This document shows positions 7,399 through 15,195 of a stretch of DNA of 32,639 nucleotides, one piece after another; the stretch's first letter is position 1, and each line of letters begins with the position of its first letter. A program made the position numbers and the translations under genes. Source of the stretch: Roseovarius sp. MMSF_3359 (GTDB lineage Bacteria > Pseudomonadota > Alphaproteobacteria > Rhodobacterales > Rhodobacteraceae); NCBI RefSeq assembly GCF_030733385.1, contig NZ_JASHJC010000025.1:1-32639 (forward strand), in the 5' to 3' direction. Under the pieces are notes generated by a model that saw nothing but the letters and a program-made list of their open reading frames with translations, was not told where the DNA came from and made no database searches.

Positions 7399-8301
7399 TT
7401 AGATGTCGACAACCCTGACCGATGCTGCGCCCATGGCGCGCAAATTTGACTGCCAATATTCAATCAAGGCAGGGGTCTGCGATGGGCTTTGGCGGTTGAT
7501 CACGTAAAGCACGATATCGACTCCGCTAAGATCAATCTGGCATTGCGCTGGCCACGCATCCAAAAAGTTGGGCGAGTGACCATAGGAGGTAACCTTACCA
7601 GGCACAAACTGAAGAAAATCGGAGGCCATACGCAGTGACTTGCCAGATGCGTTTCGCATTTCGGGTTGGCGCATCAGTGAAACGATTGCTTCGCAAATCG
7701 GGCTGGCAGATTTTCGGTCCGGCGCGAACAACCCGCCCAAAGCCCTCTCCACACCTGCCTGAAAGACAGCAAAGTCTCGAGCGGCTTCCCCTGGGCTTGT
7801 GTGGAAAACGTCGCGGTCGCTTGGCGTTCCCGGGTTGCAGGTGCGATGCAAGTTTATCAGGGGTTCGTTAACGTCTTCGTCATCAATCCCAGACAAGACA
7901 ATTGTTGTTCCGCGTTCCTCTTGCACAATGTCGTCAGTTACGAGCGTATACAGACGATCCAAGACGCTCTGCGAGACTGGATCAGACATGTCAATTGCCA
8001 CCGCTGTGGCCTGTGTGCGGTAGCCTGAACTATCACAATCGTCGTCGCGTCGAGGCTGAGAGACTGGCGCTGGCGAAACTTCAACGGTTGTCTCCACGTC
8101 CAGAAGCGGACCAAAATGGCTCGATGCCGCAGCATATACCCCGGTGGCTGCCGCGACGACGGCTGCGGCAGTAGCAATGGAACGAAGACGCGTCTTTTTC
8201 TTTTCTTTTGCCTCTTCTTCTTCAAGTATCTTGAAGTAGGCGTTTGTACGCCGGGACTTGTACGCTTGCTTAGTTGTCCAGAAGGTCTTTTTCTTTGCCA
8301 T
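7399..8301 (-). CDS. Membrane-anchored von Willebrand A-like protein, unknown function
   Basis: The 300-residue protein has a very basic/acidic N-terminus (KKK...EEEEAKEKKK, residues 3-38), one membrane segment (about 41-60), and a soluble domain from about residue 95. That domain begins TAVAIDMSDPVS (99-110), similar to the first strand plus DxSxS-type metal site of vWA domains. It has further blocks typical of that fold: SASPICEAI (198-206), MASDFLQF (225-232) and GVDIVLYVIN (260-269), ending with a conserved-looking ALIEYWQ and GA near 278-292. I infer a vWA-like fold; the metal site is imperfect because DMSDPVS is DxSxxxS, not DxSxS. The frame extends to a TTG at 8325 and an ATG at 8319; MAKKKTFW at 8301, with GGGGG upstream, looks most natural. 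It is probably a partner of the next gene. Confidence 0.65.
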   Translation of the reverse strand: MAKKKTFWTTKQAYKSRRTNAYFKILEEEEAKEKKKTRLRSIATAAAVVAAATGVYAAASSHFGPLLDVETTVEVSPAPVSQPRRDDDCDSSGYRTQATAVAIDMSDPVSQSVLDRLYTLVTDDIVQEERGTTIVLSGIDDEDVNEPLINLHRTCNPGTPSDRDVFHTSPGEAARDFAVFQAGVERALGGLFAPDRKSASPICEAIVSLMRQPEMRNASGKSLRMASDFLQFVPGKVTSYGHSPNFLDAWPAQCQIDLSGVDIVLYVINRQSPSQTPALIEYWQSNLRAMGAASVRVVDI

Positions 8302-8577
8302 TACTTGATGAGCCCCCATGTTCAACTGTCGCTATTGACACTTCAGAAACAGACCTCCTTCGCTGAGGTCGAATCTTGGTTAAGAAAATTATTACCAAAA
8401 GTAGCAAAATAGTAGCTAATTGGCAAGTTTATGTTACCGTTCGGGCACCACGGATCACGCGGTGCACGTTCTAGCCACCGACCCAGCCGTCGAAATTCGA
8501 TGGCGATAAAATCAATGCTTGTTTAAGTACCGGCCACTTTGTAGACGCAGTAGAAGTACTTACGGCGGGACATTTTT

Positions 8578-9468
8578 ATGAAGACTGGGCGTGTTATTGG
8601 CCTTTTGACTGGCAGCGGCACGCACAGAGACCCTACCATCGAACGCCTCAAAGAAGCTGGCTATGAGCCGGTAATTGTCCATATCGCTGGGGGCGCAGGG
8701 CCAACAGGAGTAGCAATTCGTCTTGGCGAGATTGATCGAATAATTCGATATCTGAACAACCGCGGCGTCAAAGAAGTTGCTCACATTGGTGATGTCAGCC
8801 TGATGCATGAAGACGCGGAAGGTTACATCGGGAGCAGCCAGACGCTAGCGCCGAATGAAATGGAAAAGTTCATTGTCGGAGACAACACCATTGAAGAGAT
8901 CCTGCAAAAGGCAGCATATCTCTTTGGGAAATCAGGCATCCAACCGGTTCATTTGAAGGACTTGGTGCCCTGCTTCTCGATCGACAAAGAAGGATGGATC
9001 ACTCCACCTCATCCAAGCGTTGAAAATCAGATCAATGCGCTGGCTCGAAGAGTTAGCCTAGAGATCGCCTCCGAAATCAACCGATATGGCCGTCCGCAAG
9101 AACTACGGCGTACAATTGTGCTCGAAGAGGGTACAGGTCTTGATATCCGTCGTGAAGCCCACACGCACAAAGTGCTGAGCGAAATCCGTATGACAGCCAA
9201 GAAACCCGGTCACCTCCGGACGCTCATTAAAGTTGGAAGCAACTTAGGCCAAGACTGCACTCTTGAAGCGCCAGTATTCCACCCGGATCTTATCTACGCG
9301 TGCAAAAAGTCAGAGATCGACCTAGTCGTGTTAAACAGTTCGCAGGGAGTAATCACGCAGCGCGACGTCGTCGCGCGAAAGGCAGCAGAAGCAGGTATCG
9401 CTGTTTGGACAATTCGTCAACCGTTGGTAGCAGTTGCTGAAGAGCCTGGGAACCAATCCGAACCTTAG
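8578..9468 (+). CDS. Divergent LpxI (DUF1009) homologue
   Basis: The 296 residues match the layout of LpxI, the UDP-2,3-diacylglucosamine pyrophosphatase of lipid A synthesis in alphaproteobacteria. There is an N-terminal domain opening with GLLTGSG (8-14) and carrying LGEIDRIIRYLNNRGVKEV (49-67). The C-terminal domain has TIVLEEG (179-185) and then KVGSNLGQD (218-226), where LpxI proteins have the K-x-x-K-P-x-Q-D block. In LpxI an aspartate follows this block and is thought to be catalytic; here Glu230 (QDCTLEAP) stands in its place, and the usual PTxG becomes PVFH. A changed substrate or lost activity is therefore possible. A normal lpxI lies with lpxA/lpxB, whereas this copy sits alone in an accessory region. 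It meets the next gene tail to tail with a 4-base overlap. The start has GGGA eight bases upstream. Confidence 0.68.
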   Translation: MKTGRVIGLLTGSGTHRDPTIERLKEAGYEPVIVHIAGGAGPTGVAIRLGEIDRIIRYLNNRGVKEVAHIGDVSLMHEDAEGYIGSSQTLAPNEMEKFIVGDNTIEEILQKAAYLFGKSGIQPVHLKDLVPCFSIDKEGWITPPHPSVENQINALARRVSLEIASEINRYGRPQELRRTIVLEEGTGLDIRREAHTHKVLSEIRMTAKKPGHLRTLIKVGSNLGQDCTLEAPVFHPDLIYACKKSEIDLVVLNSSQGVITQRDVVARKAAEAGIAVWTIRQPLVAVAEEPGNQSEP

Positions 9469-10157
9469 GCTCCCGCGACCGGCTCCGATGCTTCACTCAG
9501 CGCACGCAAATAGATACGGCTGTTGAATTCACTCTCGACCTTGATAAAGCGATCTTCGACACAAGCCAGAAACAGTTTGCTCGAGTCCGTCAATTCCACG
9601 CACAAAAGATGCGGGTACTTTTCTGAGTCGAACAAACCTCGTAAAGCAAAGGCGTCGTCGAGGTCGCGATCTGCGAAACCCGGCACCTGACGAATAAGCG
9701 TCCTCATCAGTTCTTCGGTAAAACCTGACGACGCAATAATGGTCGTCGGCGCGCCCGCGCTATCGGTGTCTGACATTGCCGCACAAAAATTTGCGAAAGA
9801 TTCTGGGAACTTTGCAGCCCAAAGATCGGGGTGAGGGAGCAACGCGTCCAAACGGGCTATTTGCAACTCCGATAACCGAACGGGGTTCAATGGGGTAACG
9901 GACTTGGCCTCTTCGAACGTGACGCCCCCGGCCGACAATTCGCTCAGAATTCGTTTAACTGCAGGGTGATCGTTGGCCAACATATGATCTACCAGTAACC
10001 TCCAATGTTCAGCGGACAGATAACGATCATGCTGCTGCATACCCTTGTTGAGCGCACCGCGCTTCTTGCCGATAATGTCGCCGATTTTCTGGTCGCTGTA
10101 GCCGGTCATGAGCTTCTTGATATCACGATCACGAAACTCTGATGCTGTCTTAGTCAT
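9465..10157 (-). CDS. Uncharacterised protein with possible N-terminal helix-turn-helix
   Basis: I do not recognise this 230-residue soluble protein. Residues 20-42 (YSDQKIGDIIGKKRGALNKGM) have the spacing of a helix-turn-helix and the flanking region is basic, so DNA binding is conceivable. The C-terminal half contains LLCVELTDSSKLFLACVEDRF, a beta-strand-rich segment without a familiar motif. The frame is open to a TTG at 10178; the ATG at 10157 is chosen although neither start has a strong ribosome-binding site. It converges on the LpxI-like gene (4-base overlap), which fits a shared cargo block, and a regulator role for that block is a guess. Confidence 0.6.
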   Translation of the reverse strand: MTKTASEFRDRDIKKLMTGYSDQKIGDIIGKKRGALNKGMQQHDRYLSAEHWRLLVDHMLANDHPAVKRILSELSAGGVTFEEAKSVTPLNPVRLSELQIARLDALLPHPDLWAAKFPESFANFCAAMSDTDSAGAPTTIIASSGFTEELMRTLIRQVPGFADRDLDDAFALRGLFDSEKYPHLLCVELTDSSKLFLACVEDRFIKVESEFNSRIYLRALSEASEPVAGA

Positions 10158-10179
10158 GTAAAAACCGGTCCCAAACAAT

Positions 10180-10644
10180 TCTGCCGCAGCCGTCTTCTTG
10201 AAGACCTGATTGGAGGTCGCGGCTTACTGGAATAAGCGCACCGGAAGGCGCTATGTCAAGGCCCCAAAATCGCACCTTTTGAGACATTCGGGCAAAACGG
10301 TTGCAAAATTACCATTACAGTTGCGAGCTCAAAGTCCACCAAGCGTTACTTCAAATAATTGAAATATAGTTGTTTTTCTGTATTCCTGTTGCGACGCCGC
10401 TCATTTTGCGCACCATAAACAGAATTGAAAGGAGCTCACGCTGGAATCTTGCCGATGTGATGCGGATTGATCAGCGAAGTCCCACCGATTTCGCCTTACT
10501 GTTTCCAAAATTGGGTCAACCAACCGGAATGTTAGCGCCACCAAGCCTAACCGAAAAACAAAACGACTCAGCAAACAGAGCCGGGCGACTTGCGTCAGCC
10601 CACAGTCGCGAGGATAAGCCAGACCAATCGCGCACGCACTTTAA
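10180..10644. other. Gene-free stretch before the IS66 remnant
   Basis: No credible gene was found. A 92-codon open frame on the plus strand (10370-10648) has no ribosome-binding site, an unlikely composition, and runs straight into the IS66 fragment, so I do not call it. The promoter of the minus-strand gene starting at 10157 must lie here. No left IS66 end (GTAAGCG) was found, so the element's 5' part has been lost. Confidence 0.5.
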
Positions 10645-11064
10645 ATGATCGAATGCAAGGCTCGCGGACTGACAGCGGAGGAACGCCTTGCCATACGTCA
10701 GGACAAATCAGCGCTCGAGGTCGCAGCATTCAAAAATTGGGTGTATGCCTCACGTGCGCAAGTTTCAGCCAAGTCACCAACCGGCCAGGCACTCAAGTAC
10801 ATCGCCATATACTGGGACGGCCTGATCCTGCTTCTTACCGATGGTCGTTTCGAGATGGACAGCAACGCCACCGAGCGGACACTCCGCCCGATTGCCTTAC
10901 AGCGCAAGGATGCACTCTTTGAAGGTCATGACGACGGTGCACAAACTGAGCCGTCATCACGTCGTTAATCGAGACCTTCAAGCTCAAGAGAGTCGAACAT
11001 CATAGCTACCTGACCCGCATCCTAATGGCACAAGCAAAATGATTTCGACCAACTGCTACCGTGA
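10645..11064 (+). pseudogene. IS66-family transposase (TnpC) C-terminal fragment, frameshifted
   Basis: The first frame (10645 to about 10946) reads ECKARGLTAEERLAIRQ and later DSNATERTLRPIALQRKDALF, which are hallmark IS66 transposase segments (L-D-N-x2-ER-x-IRP-x-A-x-GRKN). After EGHDDGAQ one base appears to be missing and the frame runs to a false stop at 10966-10968. In the shifted frame (TGA at 10947-10949 where Trp is expected) the protein continues as VITSLIETFKLKRVEHHSYLTRILMAQA. One extra A near 11039 then shifts the frame again, after which NDFDQLLP and the natural stop at 11062-11064 follow. There are therefore two frameshifts and one nonsense change; this copy is dead. Confidence 0.85.
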
Positions 11065-11091
11065 AATTGGGCAGACTGAAAAGCCGCTTAC
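10645..11091 (+). mobile_element. IS66-family element, 3' remnant with right terminal repeat
   Basis: The stretch contains the C-terminal part of a TnpC-like transposase and ends with CCGCTTAC (11084-11091). That is the inverted form of the GTAAGCGG sequence typical of IS66-family ends, at the distance expected after the transposase stop. The left end, tnpA, tnpB and the catalytic core of tnpC are absent. Similarity starts abruptly at about 10645. Confidence 0.8.
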
Positions 11092-11571
11092 TATATGGTC
11101 GAGTTATTAGGCTAACTTTCTACACCGCGCTCAACAAGCCCCGCGCTAGTTCAACAAGCCGAGTTCAACGGCCGGGCACCGTAGCTTGCATAGTTAGGGT
11201 TTTGCATATTGAGCTGGCAATTCACTGATATTGCACGATCTGCCTGCGTGCCGTTTTACAGAGATATGTATGAACGTCAGACGAGTACGTGGGATTGCAA
11301 ATCCGCTGAACAATCCGTCATTTCCAAAAGCTACGCACATAAAGCGGACTTTGGGTCAAAGTCGGCTTTGTCCGCATAGCGGTCGTGCAAGAAATCTATT
11401 TGCTGCAGGTTGAGCGAACGTCGGCTTTCGGGAATTGCACTGCGGCTTAGCCAATTGAACTGAAGGTCCGCTTTGGGCCAAAGTTGCTGTGGTGGCTGCA
11501 GGAAGACGCAACCTTATTTGCTCCCACACTTGACGTCAGAAAAGCTATGAAATAGGTGGTAACTCTGCTGA
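11092..11571. other. Gene-free stretch with hairpin-forming repeats
   Basis: No gene is supported between the IS66 right end and the tRNA. Two copies of a hairpin core CTTTGGGYCAAAG occur at 11349-11361 and 11471-11483. The first lies inside a larger inverted repeat, GCGGAC (11344-11349) with GTCCGC (11370-11375). The tRNA promoter should lie in the last 60 bases. Confidence 0.5.
11344..11483. repeat. Two copies of a GTCCGC/CTTTGGGYCAAAG repeat
   Basis: Both copies share the core CTTTGGGYCAAAG (11349-11361 and 11471-11483) flanked by GCGGA or GTCCG. The first also has outer arms GCGGAC/GTCCGC enclosing 20 bases. They look like a degenerate dispersed intergenic repeat rather than coding DNA. 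Whether the genome carries more copies cannot be seen from this window. Confidence 0.45.
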
Positions 11572-11645
11572 GCGGGCGTTGTGTAGTGGTAAGACCTTAG
11601 CCTTCCAAGCTAATGACGCGGGTTCGATTCCCGCCGCCCGCTCCA
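11572..11645 (+). tRNA. tRNA-Gly (anticodon TCC)
   Basis: The acceptor stem GCGGGCG pairs with CGCCCGC, followed by discriminator T and an encoded CCA (11643-11645). The anticodon stem TTAGC/GCTAA closes the loop CTTCCAA with anticodon TCC. The T arm GCGGG-TTCGATT-CCCGC is canonical. The 74-base length is normal for tRNA-Gly. It reads glycine GGA and, by wobble, GGG codons. It marks the visible change from AT-richer, gene-poor DNA on the left to dense GC-rich coding DNA on the right. Confidence 0.97.
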
Positions 11646-11830
11646 GCCAACATGACCCTTCCTTACATGTCCGATTCGCTGATGCAGAAGGTGCGATACG
11701 CACCTTGCAACTGATCTCGACGCCACGCGCCGGGCGAAATCGGTTGCCCCTTACCTGCCCGCGTCGATCTGGCTCTTGACCCGCGCTTGCGGCGCGGCCA
11801 AACACGGGTGAAAATCTGGGGAAAACATCC

Positions 11831-13618
11831 ATGGTGCGCAGAGCGGCAGAAGGGGCGGAACAACTCGACCGCGAAAAATCCAGGCATGTGGGTGCGCTGT
11901 CGCATCTCTGGCCATTTCTCGCCCCCTATCGGCTTCTTGTTCTGGGGGCGCTTCTGGCGCTTGTTCTGACCGCCAGCGTGTCATTGCTGCTGCCGATGGC
12001 CGTGCGCCGGGTGGTTGACAATTTCGGCGCGACGGACGGGGCGATCCTCGACCTCTATTTCACCGCGGCCCTTGGTATCGCGGCACTTCTGGCCCTTGGG
12101 ACTGGGCTGCGATATGCCCTCGTCACACGGCTTGGCGAGCGGGTTGTGGCCGACATACGCAAGGCGGTTTTCGCCAGGGTAATTGGCCTCAGCCCCGCTT
12201 TCTATGAGCGTCTGATGACCGGCGAGGTTCTCAGCCGGATCACCACTGACACCACCCTGATCCTCAGCGTGATCGGGTCGTCCGTCTCCATCGCGCTCAG
12301 AAATCTGCTGATCTTTCTTGGCGGGCTTGTGCTCATGCTGTTCACATCGGCCAAGCTGACCGCGATGGTGTTGCTGATTGTGCCGCTCATCATCGTGCCA
12401 ATCCTCACCCTTGGCCGCCGCCTGCGCGTGCTCAGCCGCGAGAACCAGGATTGGATCGCCGCGAGCTCCGGCAATGCCTCCGAAGCCTTGTTGAGTGTGC
12501 AGGCGGTGCAGGCTTTCACCCACGAAGAGGCCAGCCGCGCCAGTTTCGACGAGGTGACCGAGCTCAGTTTTGACGCCGCCCGCAAACGCATCTGGACGCG
12601 CGCCCTGATGACCGTGATCGTGATTTTCCTGGTCTTCACCGGGGTCGTCTGCGTGCTCTGGATCGGCGCCCGGGATGTCCGCGCGGGCGGGATGAGCGCG
12701 GGTACGCTCGTTCAGTTCGTGATCTATTCCGTCATGGTTGCCGGTGCGGTCGCCGCGCTGTCGGAAATCTGGGGCGAGTTGCAACGCGCCGCGGGGGCGA
12801 CCGAACGCCTTGTCGAATTACTCAATGCCAATGACGCGGTGACCGATCCGGCGCACCCCGTTGCCCTGCCCCGCCCGGTCAGAGGCGAAATCAGCTTCGA
12901 GGCGGTGAATTTCGCCTATCCCTCTCGCCGTGAACAACCCGCGCTTGATGCCCTGAACTTGACGATCAAACCGGGGGAGACCGTGGCCCTGGTCGGGCCG
13001 TCCGGTGCCGGAAAGACAACGATCATCCAACTGATCCAGCGATTTTATGACCCCGACACCGGGCGCGTGACCCTCGACGGGATCTCACTGGCGGAGTTGG
13101 CCCGAGTTGATTTCCGGCAGGACATTGCTCTGGTGCCGCAGGACCCGGTGATCTTTGCGGCCTCGGCCCGCGACAACATCCGTTTTGGCCGGCTGGACGC
13201 GAGTGATGACGAGGTCGAAGAGGCGGCCCGCGCTGCCGCGGCGCATGACTTCATCACAGCCCTGCCCGACGGGTATGACAGCCCGCTTGGCGAGCGCGGC
13301 GTGATGATTTCCGGCGGGCAGAAACAACGCATTGCCATCGCCCGCGCCATCCTTCGGGATGCTCCGGTCCTGCTTCTGGACGAGGCGACATCCGCGCTTG
13401 ATGCCGAAAGCGAACGCGCCGTGCAGCGGGCGGTGGAATCGCTGGCGCGCTCTCGCACAACGATCATTGTGGCGCACCGGCTTGCCACCGTGAAGAAAGC
13501 GGACCGGATCATCGTGATGGACCAGGGCCGGATCGTGGCCGAAGGCACCCATGACAGCCTCGTGGCGCAAGACGGCCTTTATGCCCGTCTCGCCCGGCTA
13601 CAGTTCACAGATGCCTGA
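11831..13618 (+). CDS. ABC exporter, fused transmembrane and ATPase domains
   Basis: The 595-residue half-transporter has an N-terminal membrane domain of about six helices (residues 30-310) and a C-terminal nucleotide-binding domain. Visible motifs are Walker A GPSGAGKTT (about 389-397), Q-loop DIALVPQDPVIF, signature ISGGQKQ (about 492), Walker B VLLLDEATSALD (about 512-523) and the H-loop His in IIVAHRLATV. It would work as a homodimer exporting a lipid, peptide or drug-like substrate, similar to MsbA or BmrA. The catalytic Glu after Walker B is present, so it should be active. The ATG is preceded by GGGG at loose spacing. It stands alone between the tRNA and the amine cluster; the substrate cannot be told from sequence. 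Confidence 0.93.
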   Translation: MVRRAAEGAEQLDREKSRHVGALSHLWPFLAPYRLLVLGALLALVLTASVSLLLPMAVRRVVDNFGATDGAILDLYFTAALGIAALLALGTGLRYALVTRLGERVVADIRKAVFARVIGLSPAFYERLMTGEVLSRITTDTTLILSVIGSSVSIALRNLLIFLGGLVLMLFTSAKLTAMVLLIVPLIIVPILTLGRRLRVLSRENQDWIAASSGNASEALLSVQAVQAFTHEEASRASFDEVTELSFDAARKRIWTRALMTVIVIFLVFTGVVCVLWIGARDVRAGGMSAGTLVQFVIYSVMVAGAVAALSEIWGELQRAAGATERLVELLNANDAVTDPAHPVALPRPVRGEISFEAVNFAYPSRREQPALDALNLTIKPGETVALVGPSGAGKTTIIQLIQRFYDPDTGRVTLDGISLAELARVDFRQDIALVPQDPVIFAASARDNIRFGRLDASDDEVEEAARAAAAHDFITALPDGYDSPLGERGVMISGGQKQRIAIARAILRDAPVLLLDEATSALDAESERAVQRAVESLARSRTTIIVAHRLATVKKADRIIVMDQGRIVAEGTHDSLVAQDGLYARLARLQFTDA

Positions 13619-13688
13619 CCGCCGACGGCAACCAACCGGCGTTCGCTGACGCTCACCCATTGCGATCTGCGCTCAGGCCGCGCGGGCC

Positions 13689-13704
13689 TTGGGGACCACC
13701 CCAA
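13689..13704. terminator. Hairpin downstream of the ABC exporter
   Basis: TTGGGG (13689-13694) and CCCCAA (13699-13704) form a perfect six-base stem around ACCA, 70 bases after the exporter stop. There is no T-run, so termination is uncertain. Confidence 0.3.
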
Positions 13705-13749
13705 ACCCCGACCTTGCTGTTGCGGAACTTGCGAAATGTCCGCCTTGGG

Positions 13750-13765
13750 AAATTTGATCAAATTT
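13750..13765. promoter_or_regulatory. Candidate operator, 16-bp perfect palindrome
   Basis: AAATTTGATCAAATTT is a perfect palindrome lying 49 bases before the first glutamine-synthetase-like gene. The core ATTTGATCAAAT recurs exactly before the amidotransferase gene (15171-15182). Two perfect copies in one cluster suggest the binding site of a dimeric regulator controlling amine catabolism; the regulator is not in the window. Confidence 0.6.
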
Positions 13766-13814
13766 TATTGGCAAGGCGCATGAAACCCGGTAACCTGCGG
13801 CAAAATCGAACGGG

Positions 13815-15140
13815 ATGGTCGCGATGGACCTCAGCAATTATCAAACCTTCCGGGTGGCGGCGTGTGATCTCAACGGGCGTATGCGCGGTAAGCGTGTGCC
13901 TGGTTCCTATGCGGAAAAACTTGGCAAGGGGACGGTGCGGATGCCGCTTTCGGCGCTGAATGTCGATATCTTCGGGGCCGATATCGACAACAGCCCGCTG
14001 GTGTTTGAAACAGGCGATGCTGACGGCATCCTGATGCCCACGGATCGCGGCCCGATGCCTGTACCATGGCTGGCCGTCGATCAGCCGCTGGTGCCGATGG
14101 TGATGCATCATGACGACGGAACCCCCTTTGACGGCGATCCGCGCCACGCGCTCGTGGCAGTGCTTGACCGCTATGCGGCGCGCGGCTGGCGGGTCATGGC
14201 GGCGACCGAGCTGGAATTCACATTGGCCGATGACAGCGACGACACGCTGCGCACCGTGCGCGACCCGCGAAGTGGCCGCCGCCTAACCGCGCCGGGCGTG
14301 CTGTCGCTGGCGCAGATGGACGCGTTCGATCCTTTCCTAAGCGCACTTTACGAGGGCTGTGAGGCGATGGGCATCCCTGCGCAGACGGCGACCAGCGAGG
14401 CCGGGATCGGCCAGTTTGAAATCACCTTGAACCATCAGGACGCCCTGCGTGCGGCCGATGACACCTGGGCATTCAAGTCCCTGATTAAAGGGCTTGCGCG
14501 CCAGCATGGCTTTGCCGCGAGCTTCATGGCCAAGCCGTTTGCCGATGACGCGGGCAACGGGATGCACCTGCATTTCTCGGTGCTGGATGGCGAGGGACGA
14601 AACATTTTCGACGATGGTGGTGAGGCCGGAACCGATCTGCTGCGCGCCGGGGTTGCCGGTTGCGTGGCCGCGATGCCCGCATCGACACTGATCTTTGCGC
14701 CGCATGCCAATAGTTACACTCGGCTGGTGCCGGGCGCCCACGCCCCTACTGGCGCGTGCTGGGCCTATGAAAACCGCACCGCCGCGATCCGTATCCCCGG
14801 AGGGCCGCCCGCCGCGCGGCGGATTGAACATCGCGTTGCGGGAGGCGATATCAACCCCTACCTCACCTTCACCGCTATCCTTGGTGCGGCCATCATGGGG
14901 ATCGAGGATAACATGACCCCGCCCGCGCCCCTGACCGGCAACGCCTATGAGCAGGGCCTGCCGCAGCTTGCCGCCGATTGGCAAACCGCCACCGACCGGT
15001 TCGAAACCGACCCGGTCATTGGCCGGTTCTTCAGCCCCACGATGATCCGAAACCTGGTCATGACAAAACGCCAGGAGCTGCGCCTGATGTCGGCGATCCC
15101 GGAGGCCGAGCACTGGAAAACCTATCTGGAAAAGGTTTAA
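13815..15140 (+). CDS. Glutamine-synthetase-like ligase (gamma-glutamylamine synthetase family)
   Basis: The 441-residue protein belongs to the GlnA-like ligases that join glutamate to an amine (PuuA, IpuC and relatives) rather than to ammonia. The metal- and ATP-binding signatures are present: TELEF (131-135), SEAGIGQFEI, GNGMHLHFSVLD, YENRTAAIRIPGG and RIEHRVAGGDINPYL. The N-terminal beta-grasp half is also intact (DLNGRMRGKRVP). It is clearly different from the second ligase of the cluster (15880-17241), so the two probably act on different amines or form a mixed enzyme. A second ATG at 13824 has GGGATGG nine bases upstream and may be the real start. It lies just after a palindromic operator candidate and leads the cluster. 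Confidence 0.88.
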   Translation: MVAMDLSNYQTFRVAACDLNGRMRGKRVPGSYAEKLGKGTVRMPLSALNVDIFGADIDNSPLVFETGDADGILMPTDRGPMPVPWLAVDQPLVPMVMHHDDGTPFDGDPRHALVAVLDRYAARGWRVMAATELEFTLADDSDDTLRTVRDPRSGRRLTAPGVLSLAQMDAFDPFLSALYEGCEAMGIPAQTATSEAGIGQFEITLNHQDALRAADDTWAFKSLIKGLARQHGFAASFMAKPFADDAGNGMHLHFSVLDGEGRNIFDDGGEAGTDLLRAGVAGCVAAMPASTLIFAPHANSYTRLVPGAHAPTGACWAYENRTAAIRIPGGPPAARRIEHRVAGGDINPYLTFTAILGAAIMGIEDNMTPPAPLTGNAYEQGLPQLAADWQTATDRFETDPVIGRFFSPTMIRNLVMTKRQELRLMSAIPEAEHWKTYLEKV

Positions 15141-15170
15141 CATCGCCCAAGGCCCCTCCACACATCCAAG

Positions 15171-15182
15171 ATTTGATCAAAT
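15171..15182. promoter_or_regulatory. Candidate operator, second TTTGATCAAA palindrome
   Basis: ATTTGATCAAAT is a perfect 12-bp palindrome identical to the core of the site at 13750-13765. It lies 13 bases before the amidotransferase start codon and 30 bases after the first ligase, so it could block transcription from an internal promoter. Confidence 0.55.
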
Positions 15183-15195
15183 AACGAGAACACAG

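Noticed and set aside
10370..10648. 92-codon plus-strand open frame
   Set aside because: No ribosome-binding site, no recognisable domain, and it runs into the IS66 remnant.
11572..11645. tRNA-Gly as the direct attachment site of the left island
   Set aside because: Integration normally uses the tRNA 3' end, which here faces core genes; no duplicated tRNA 3' segment was found in the window and no integrase is present.
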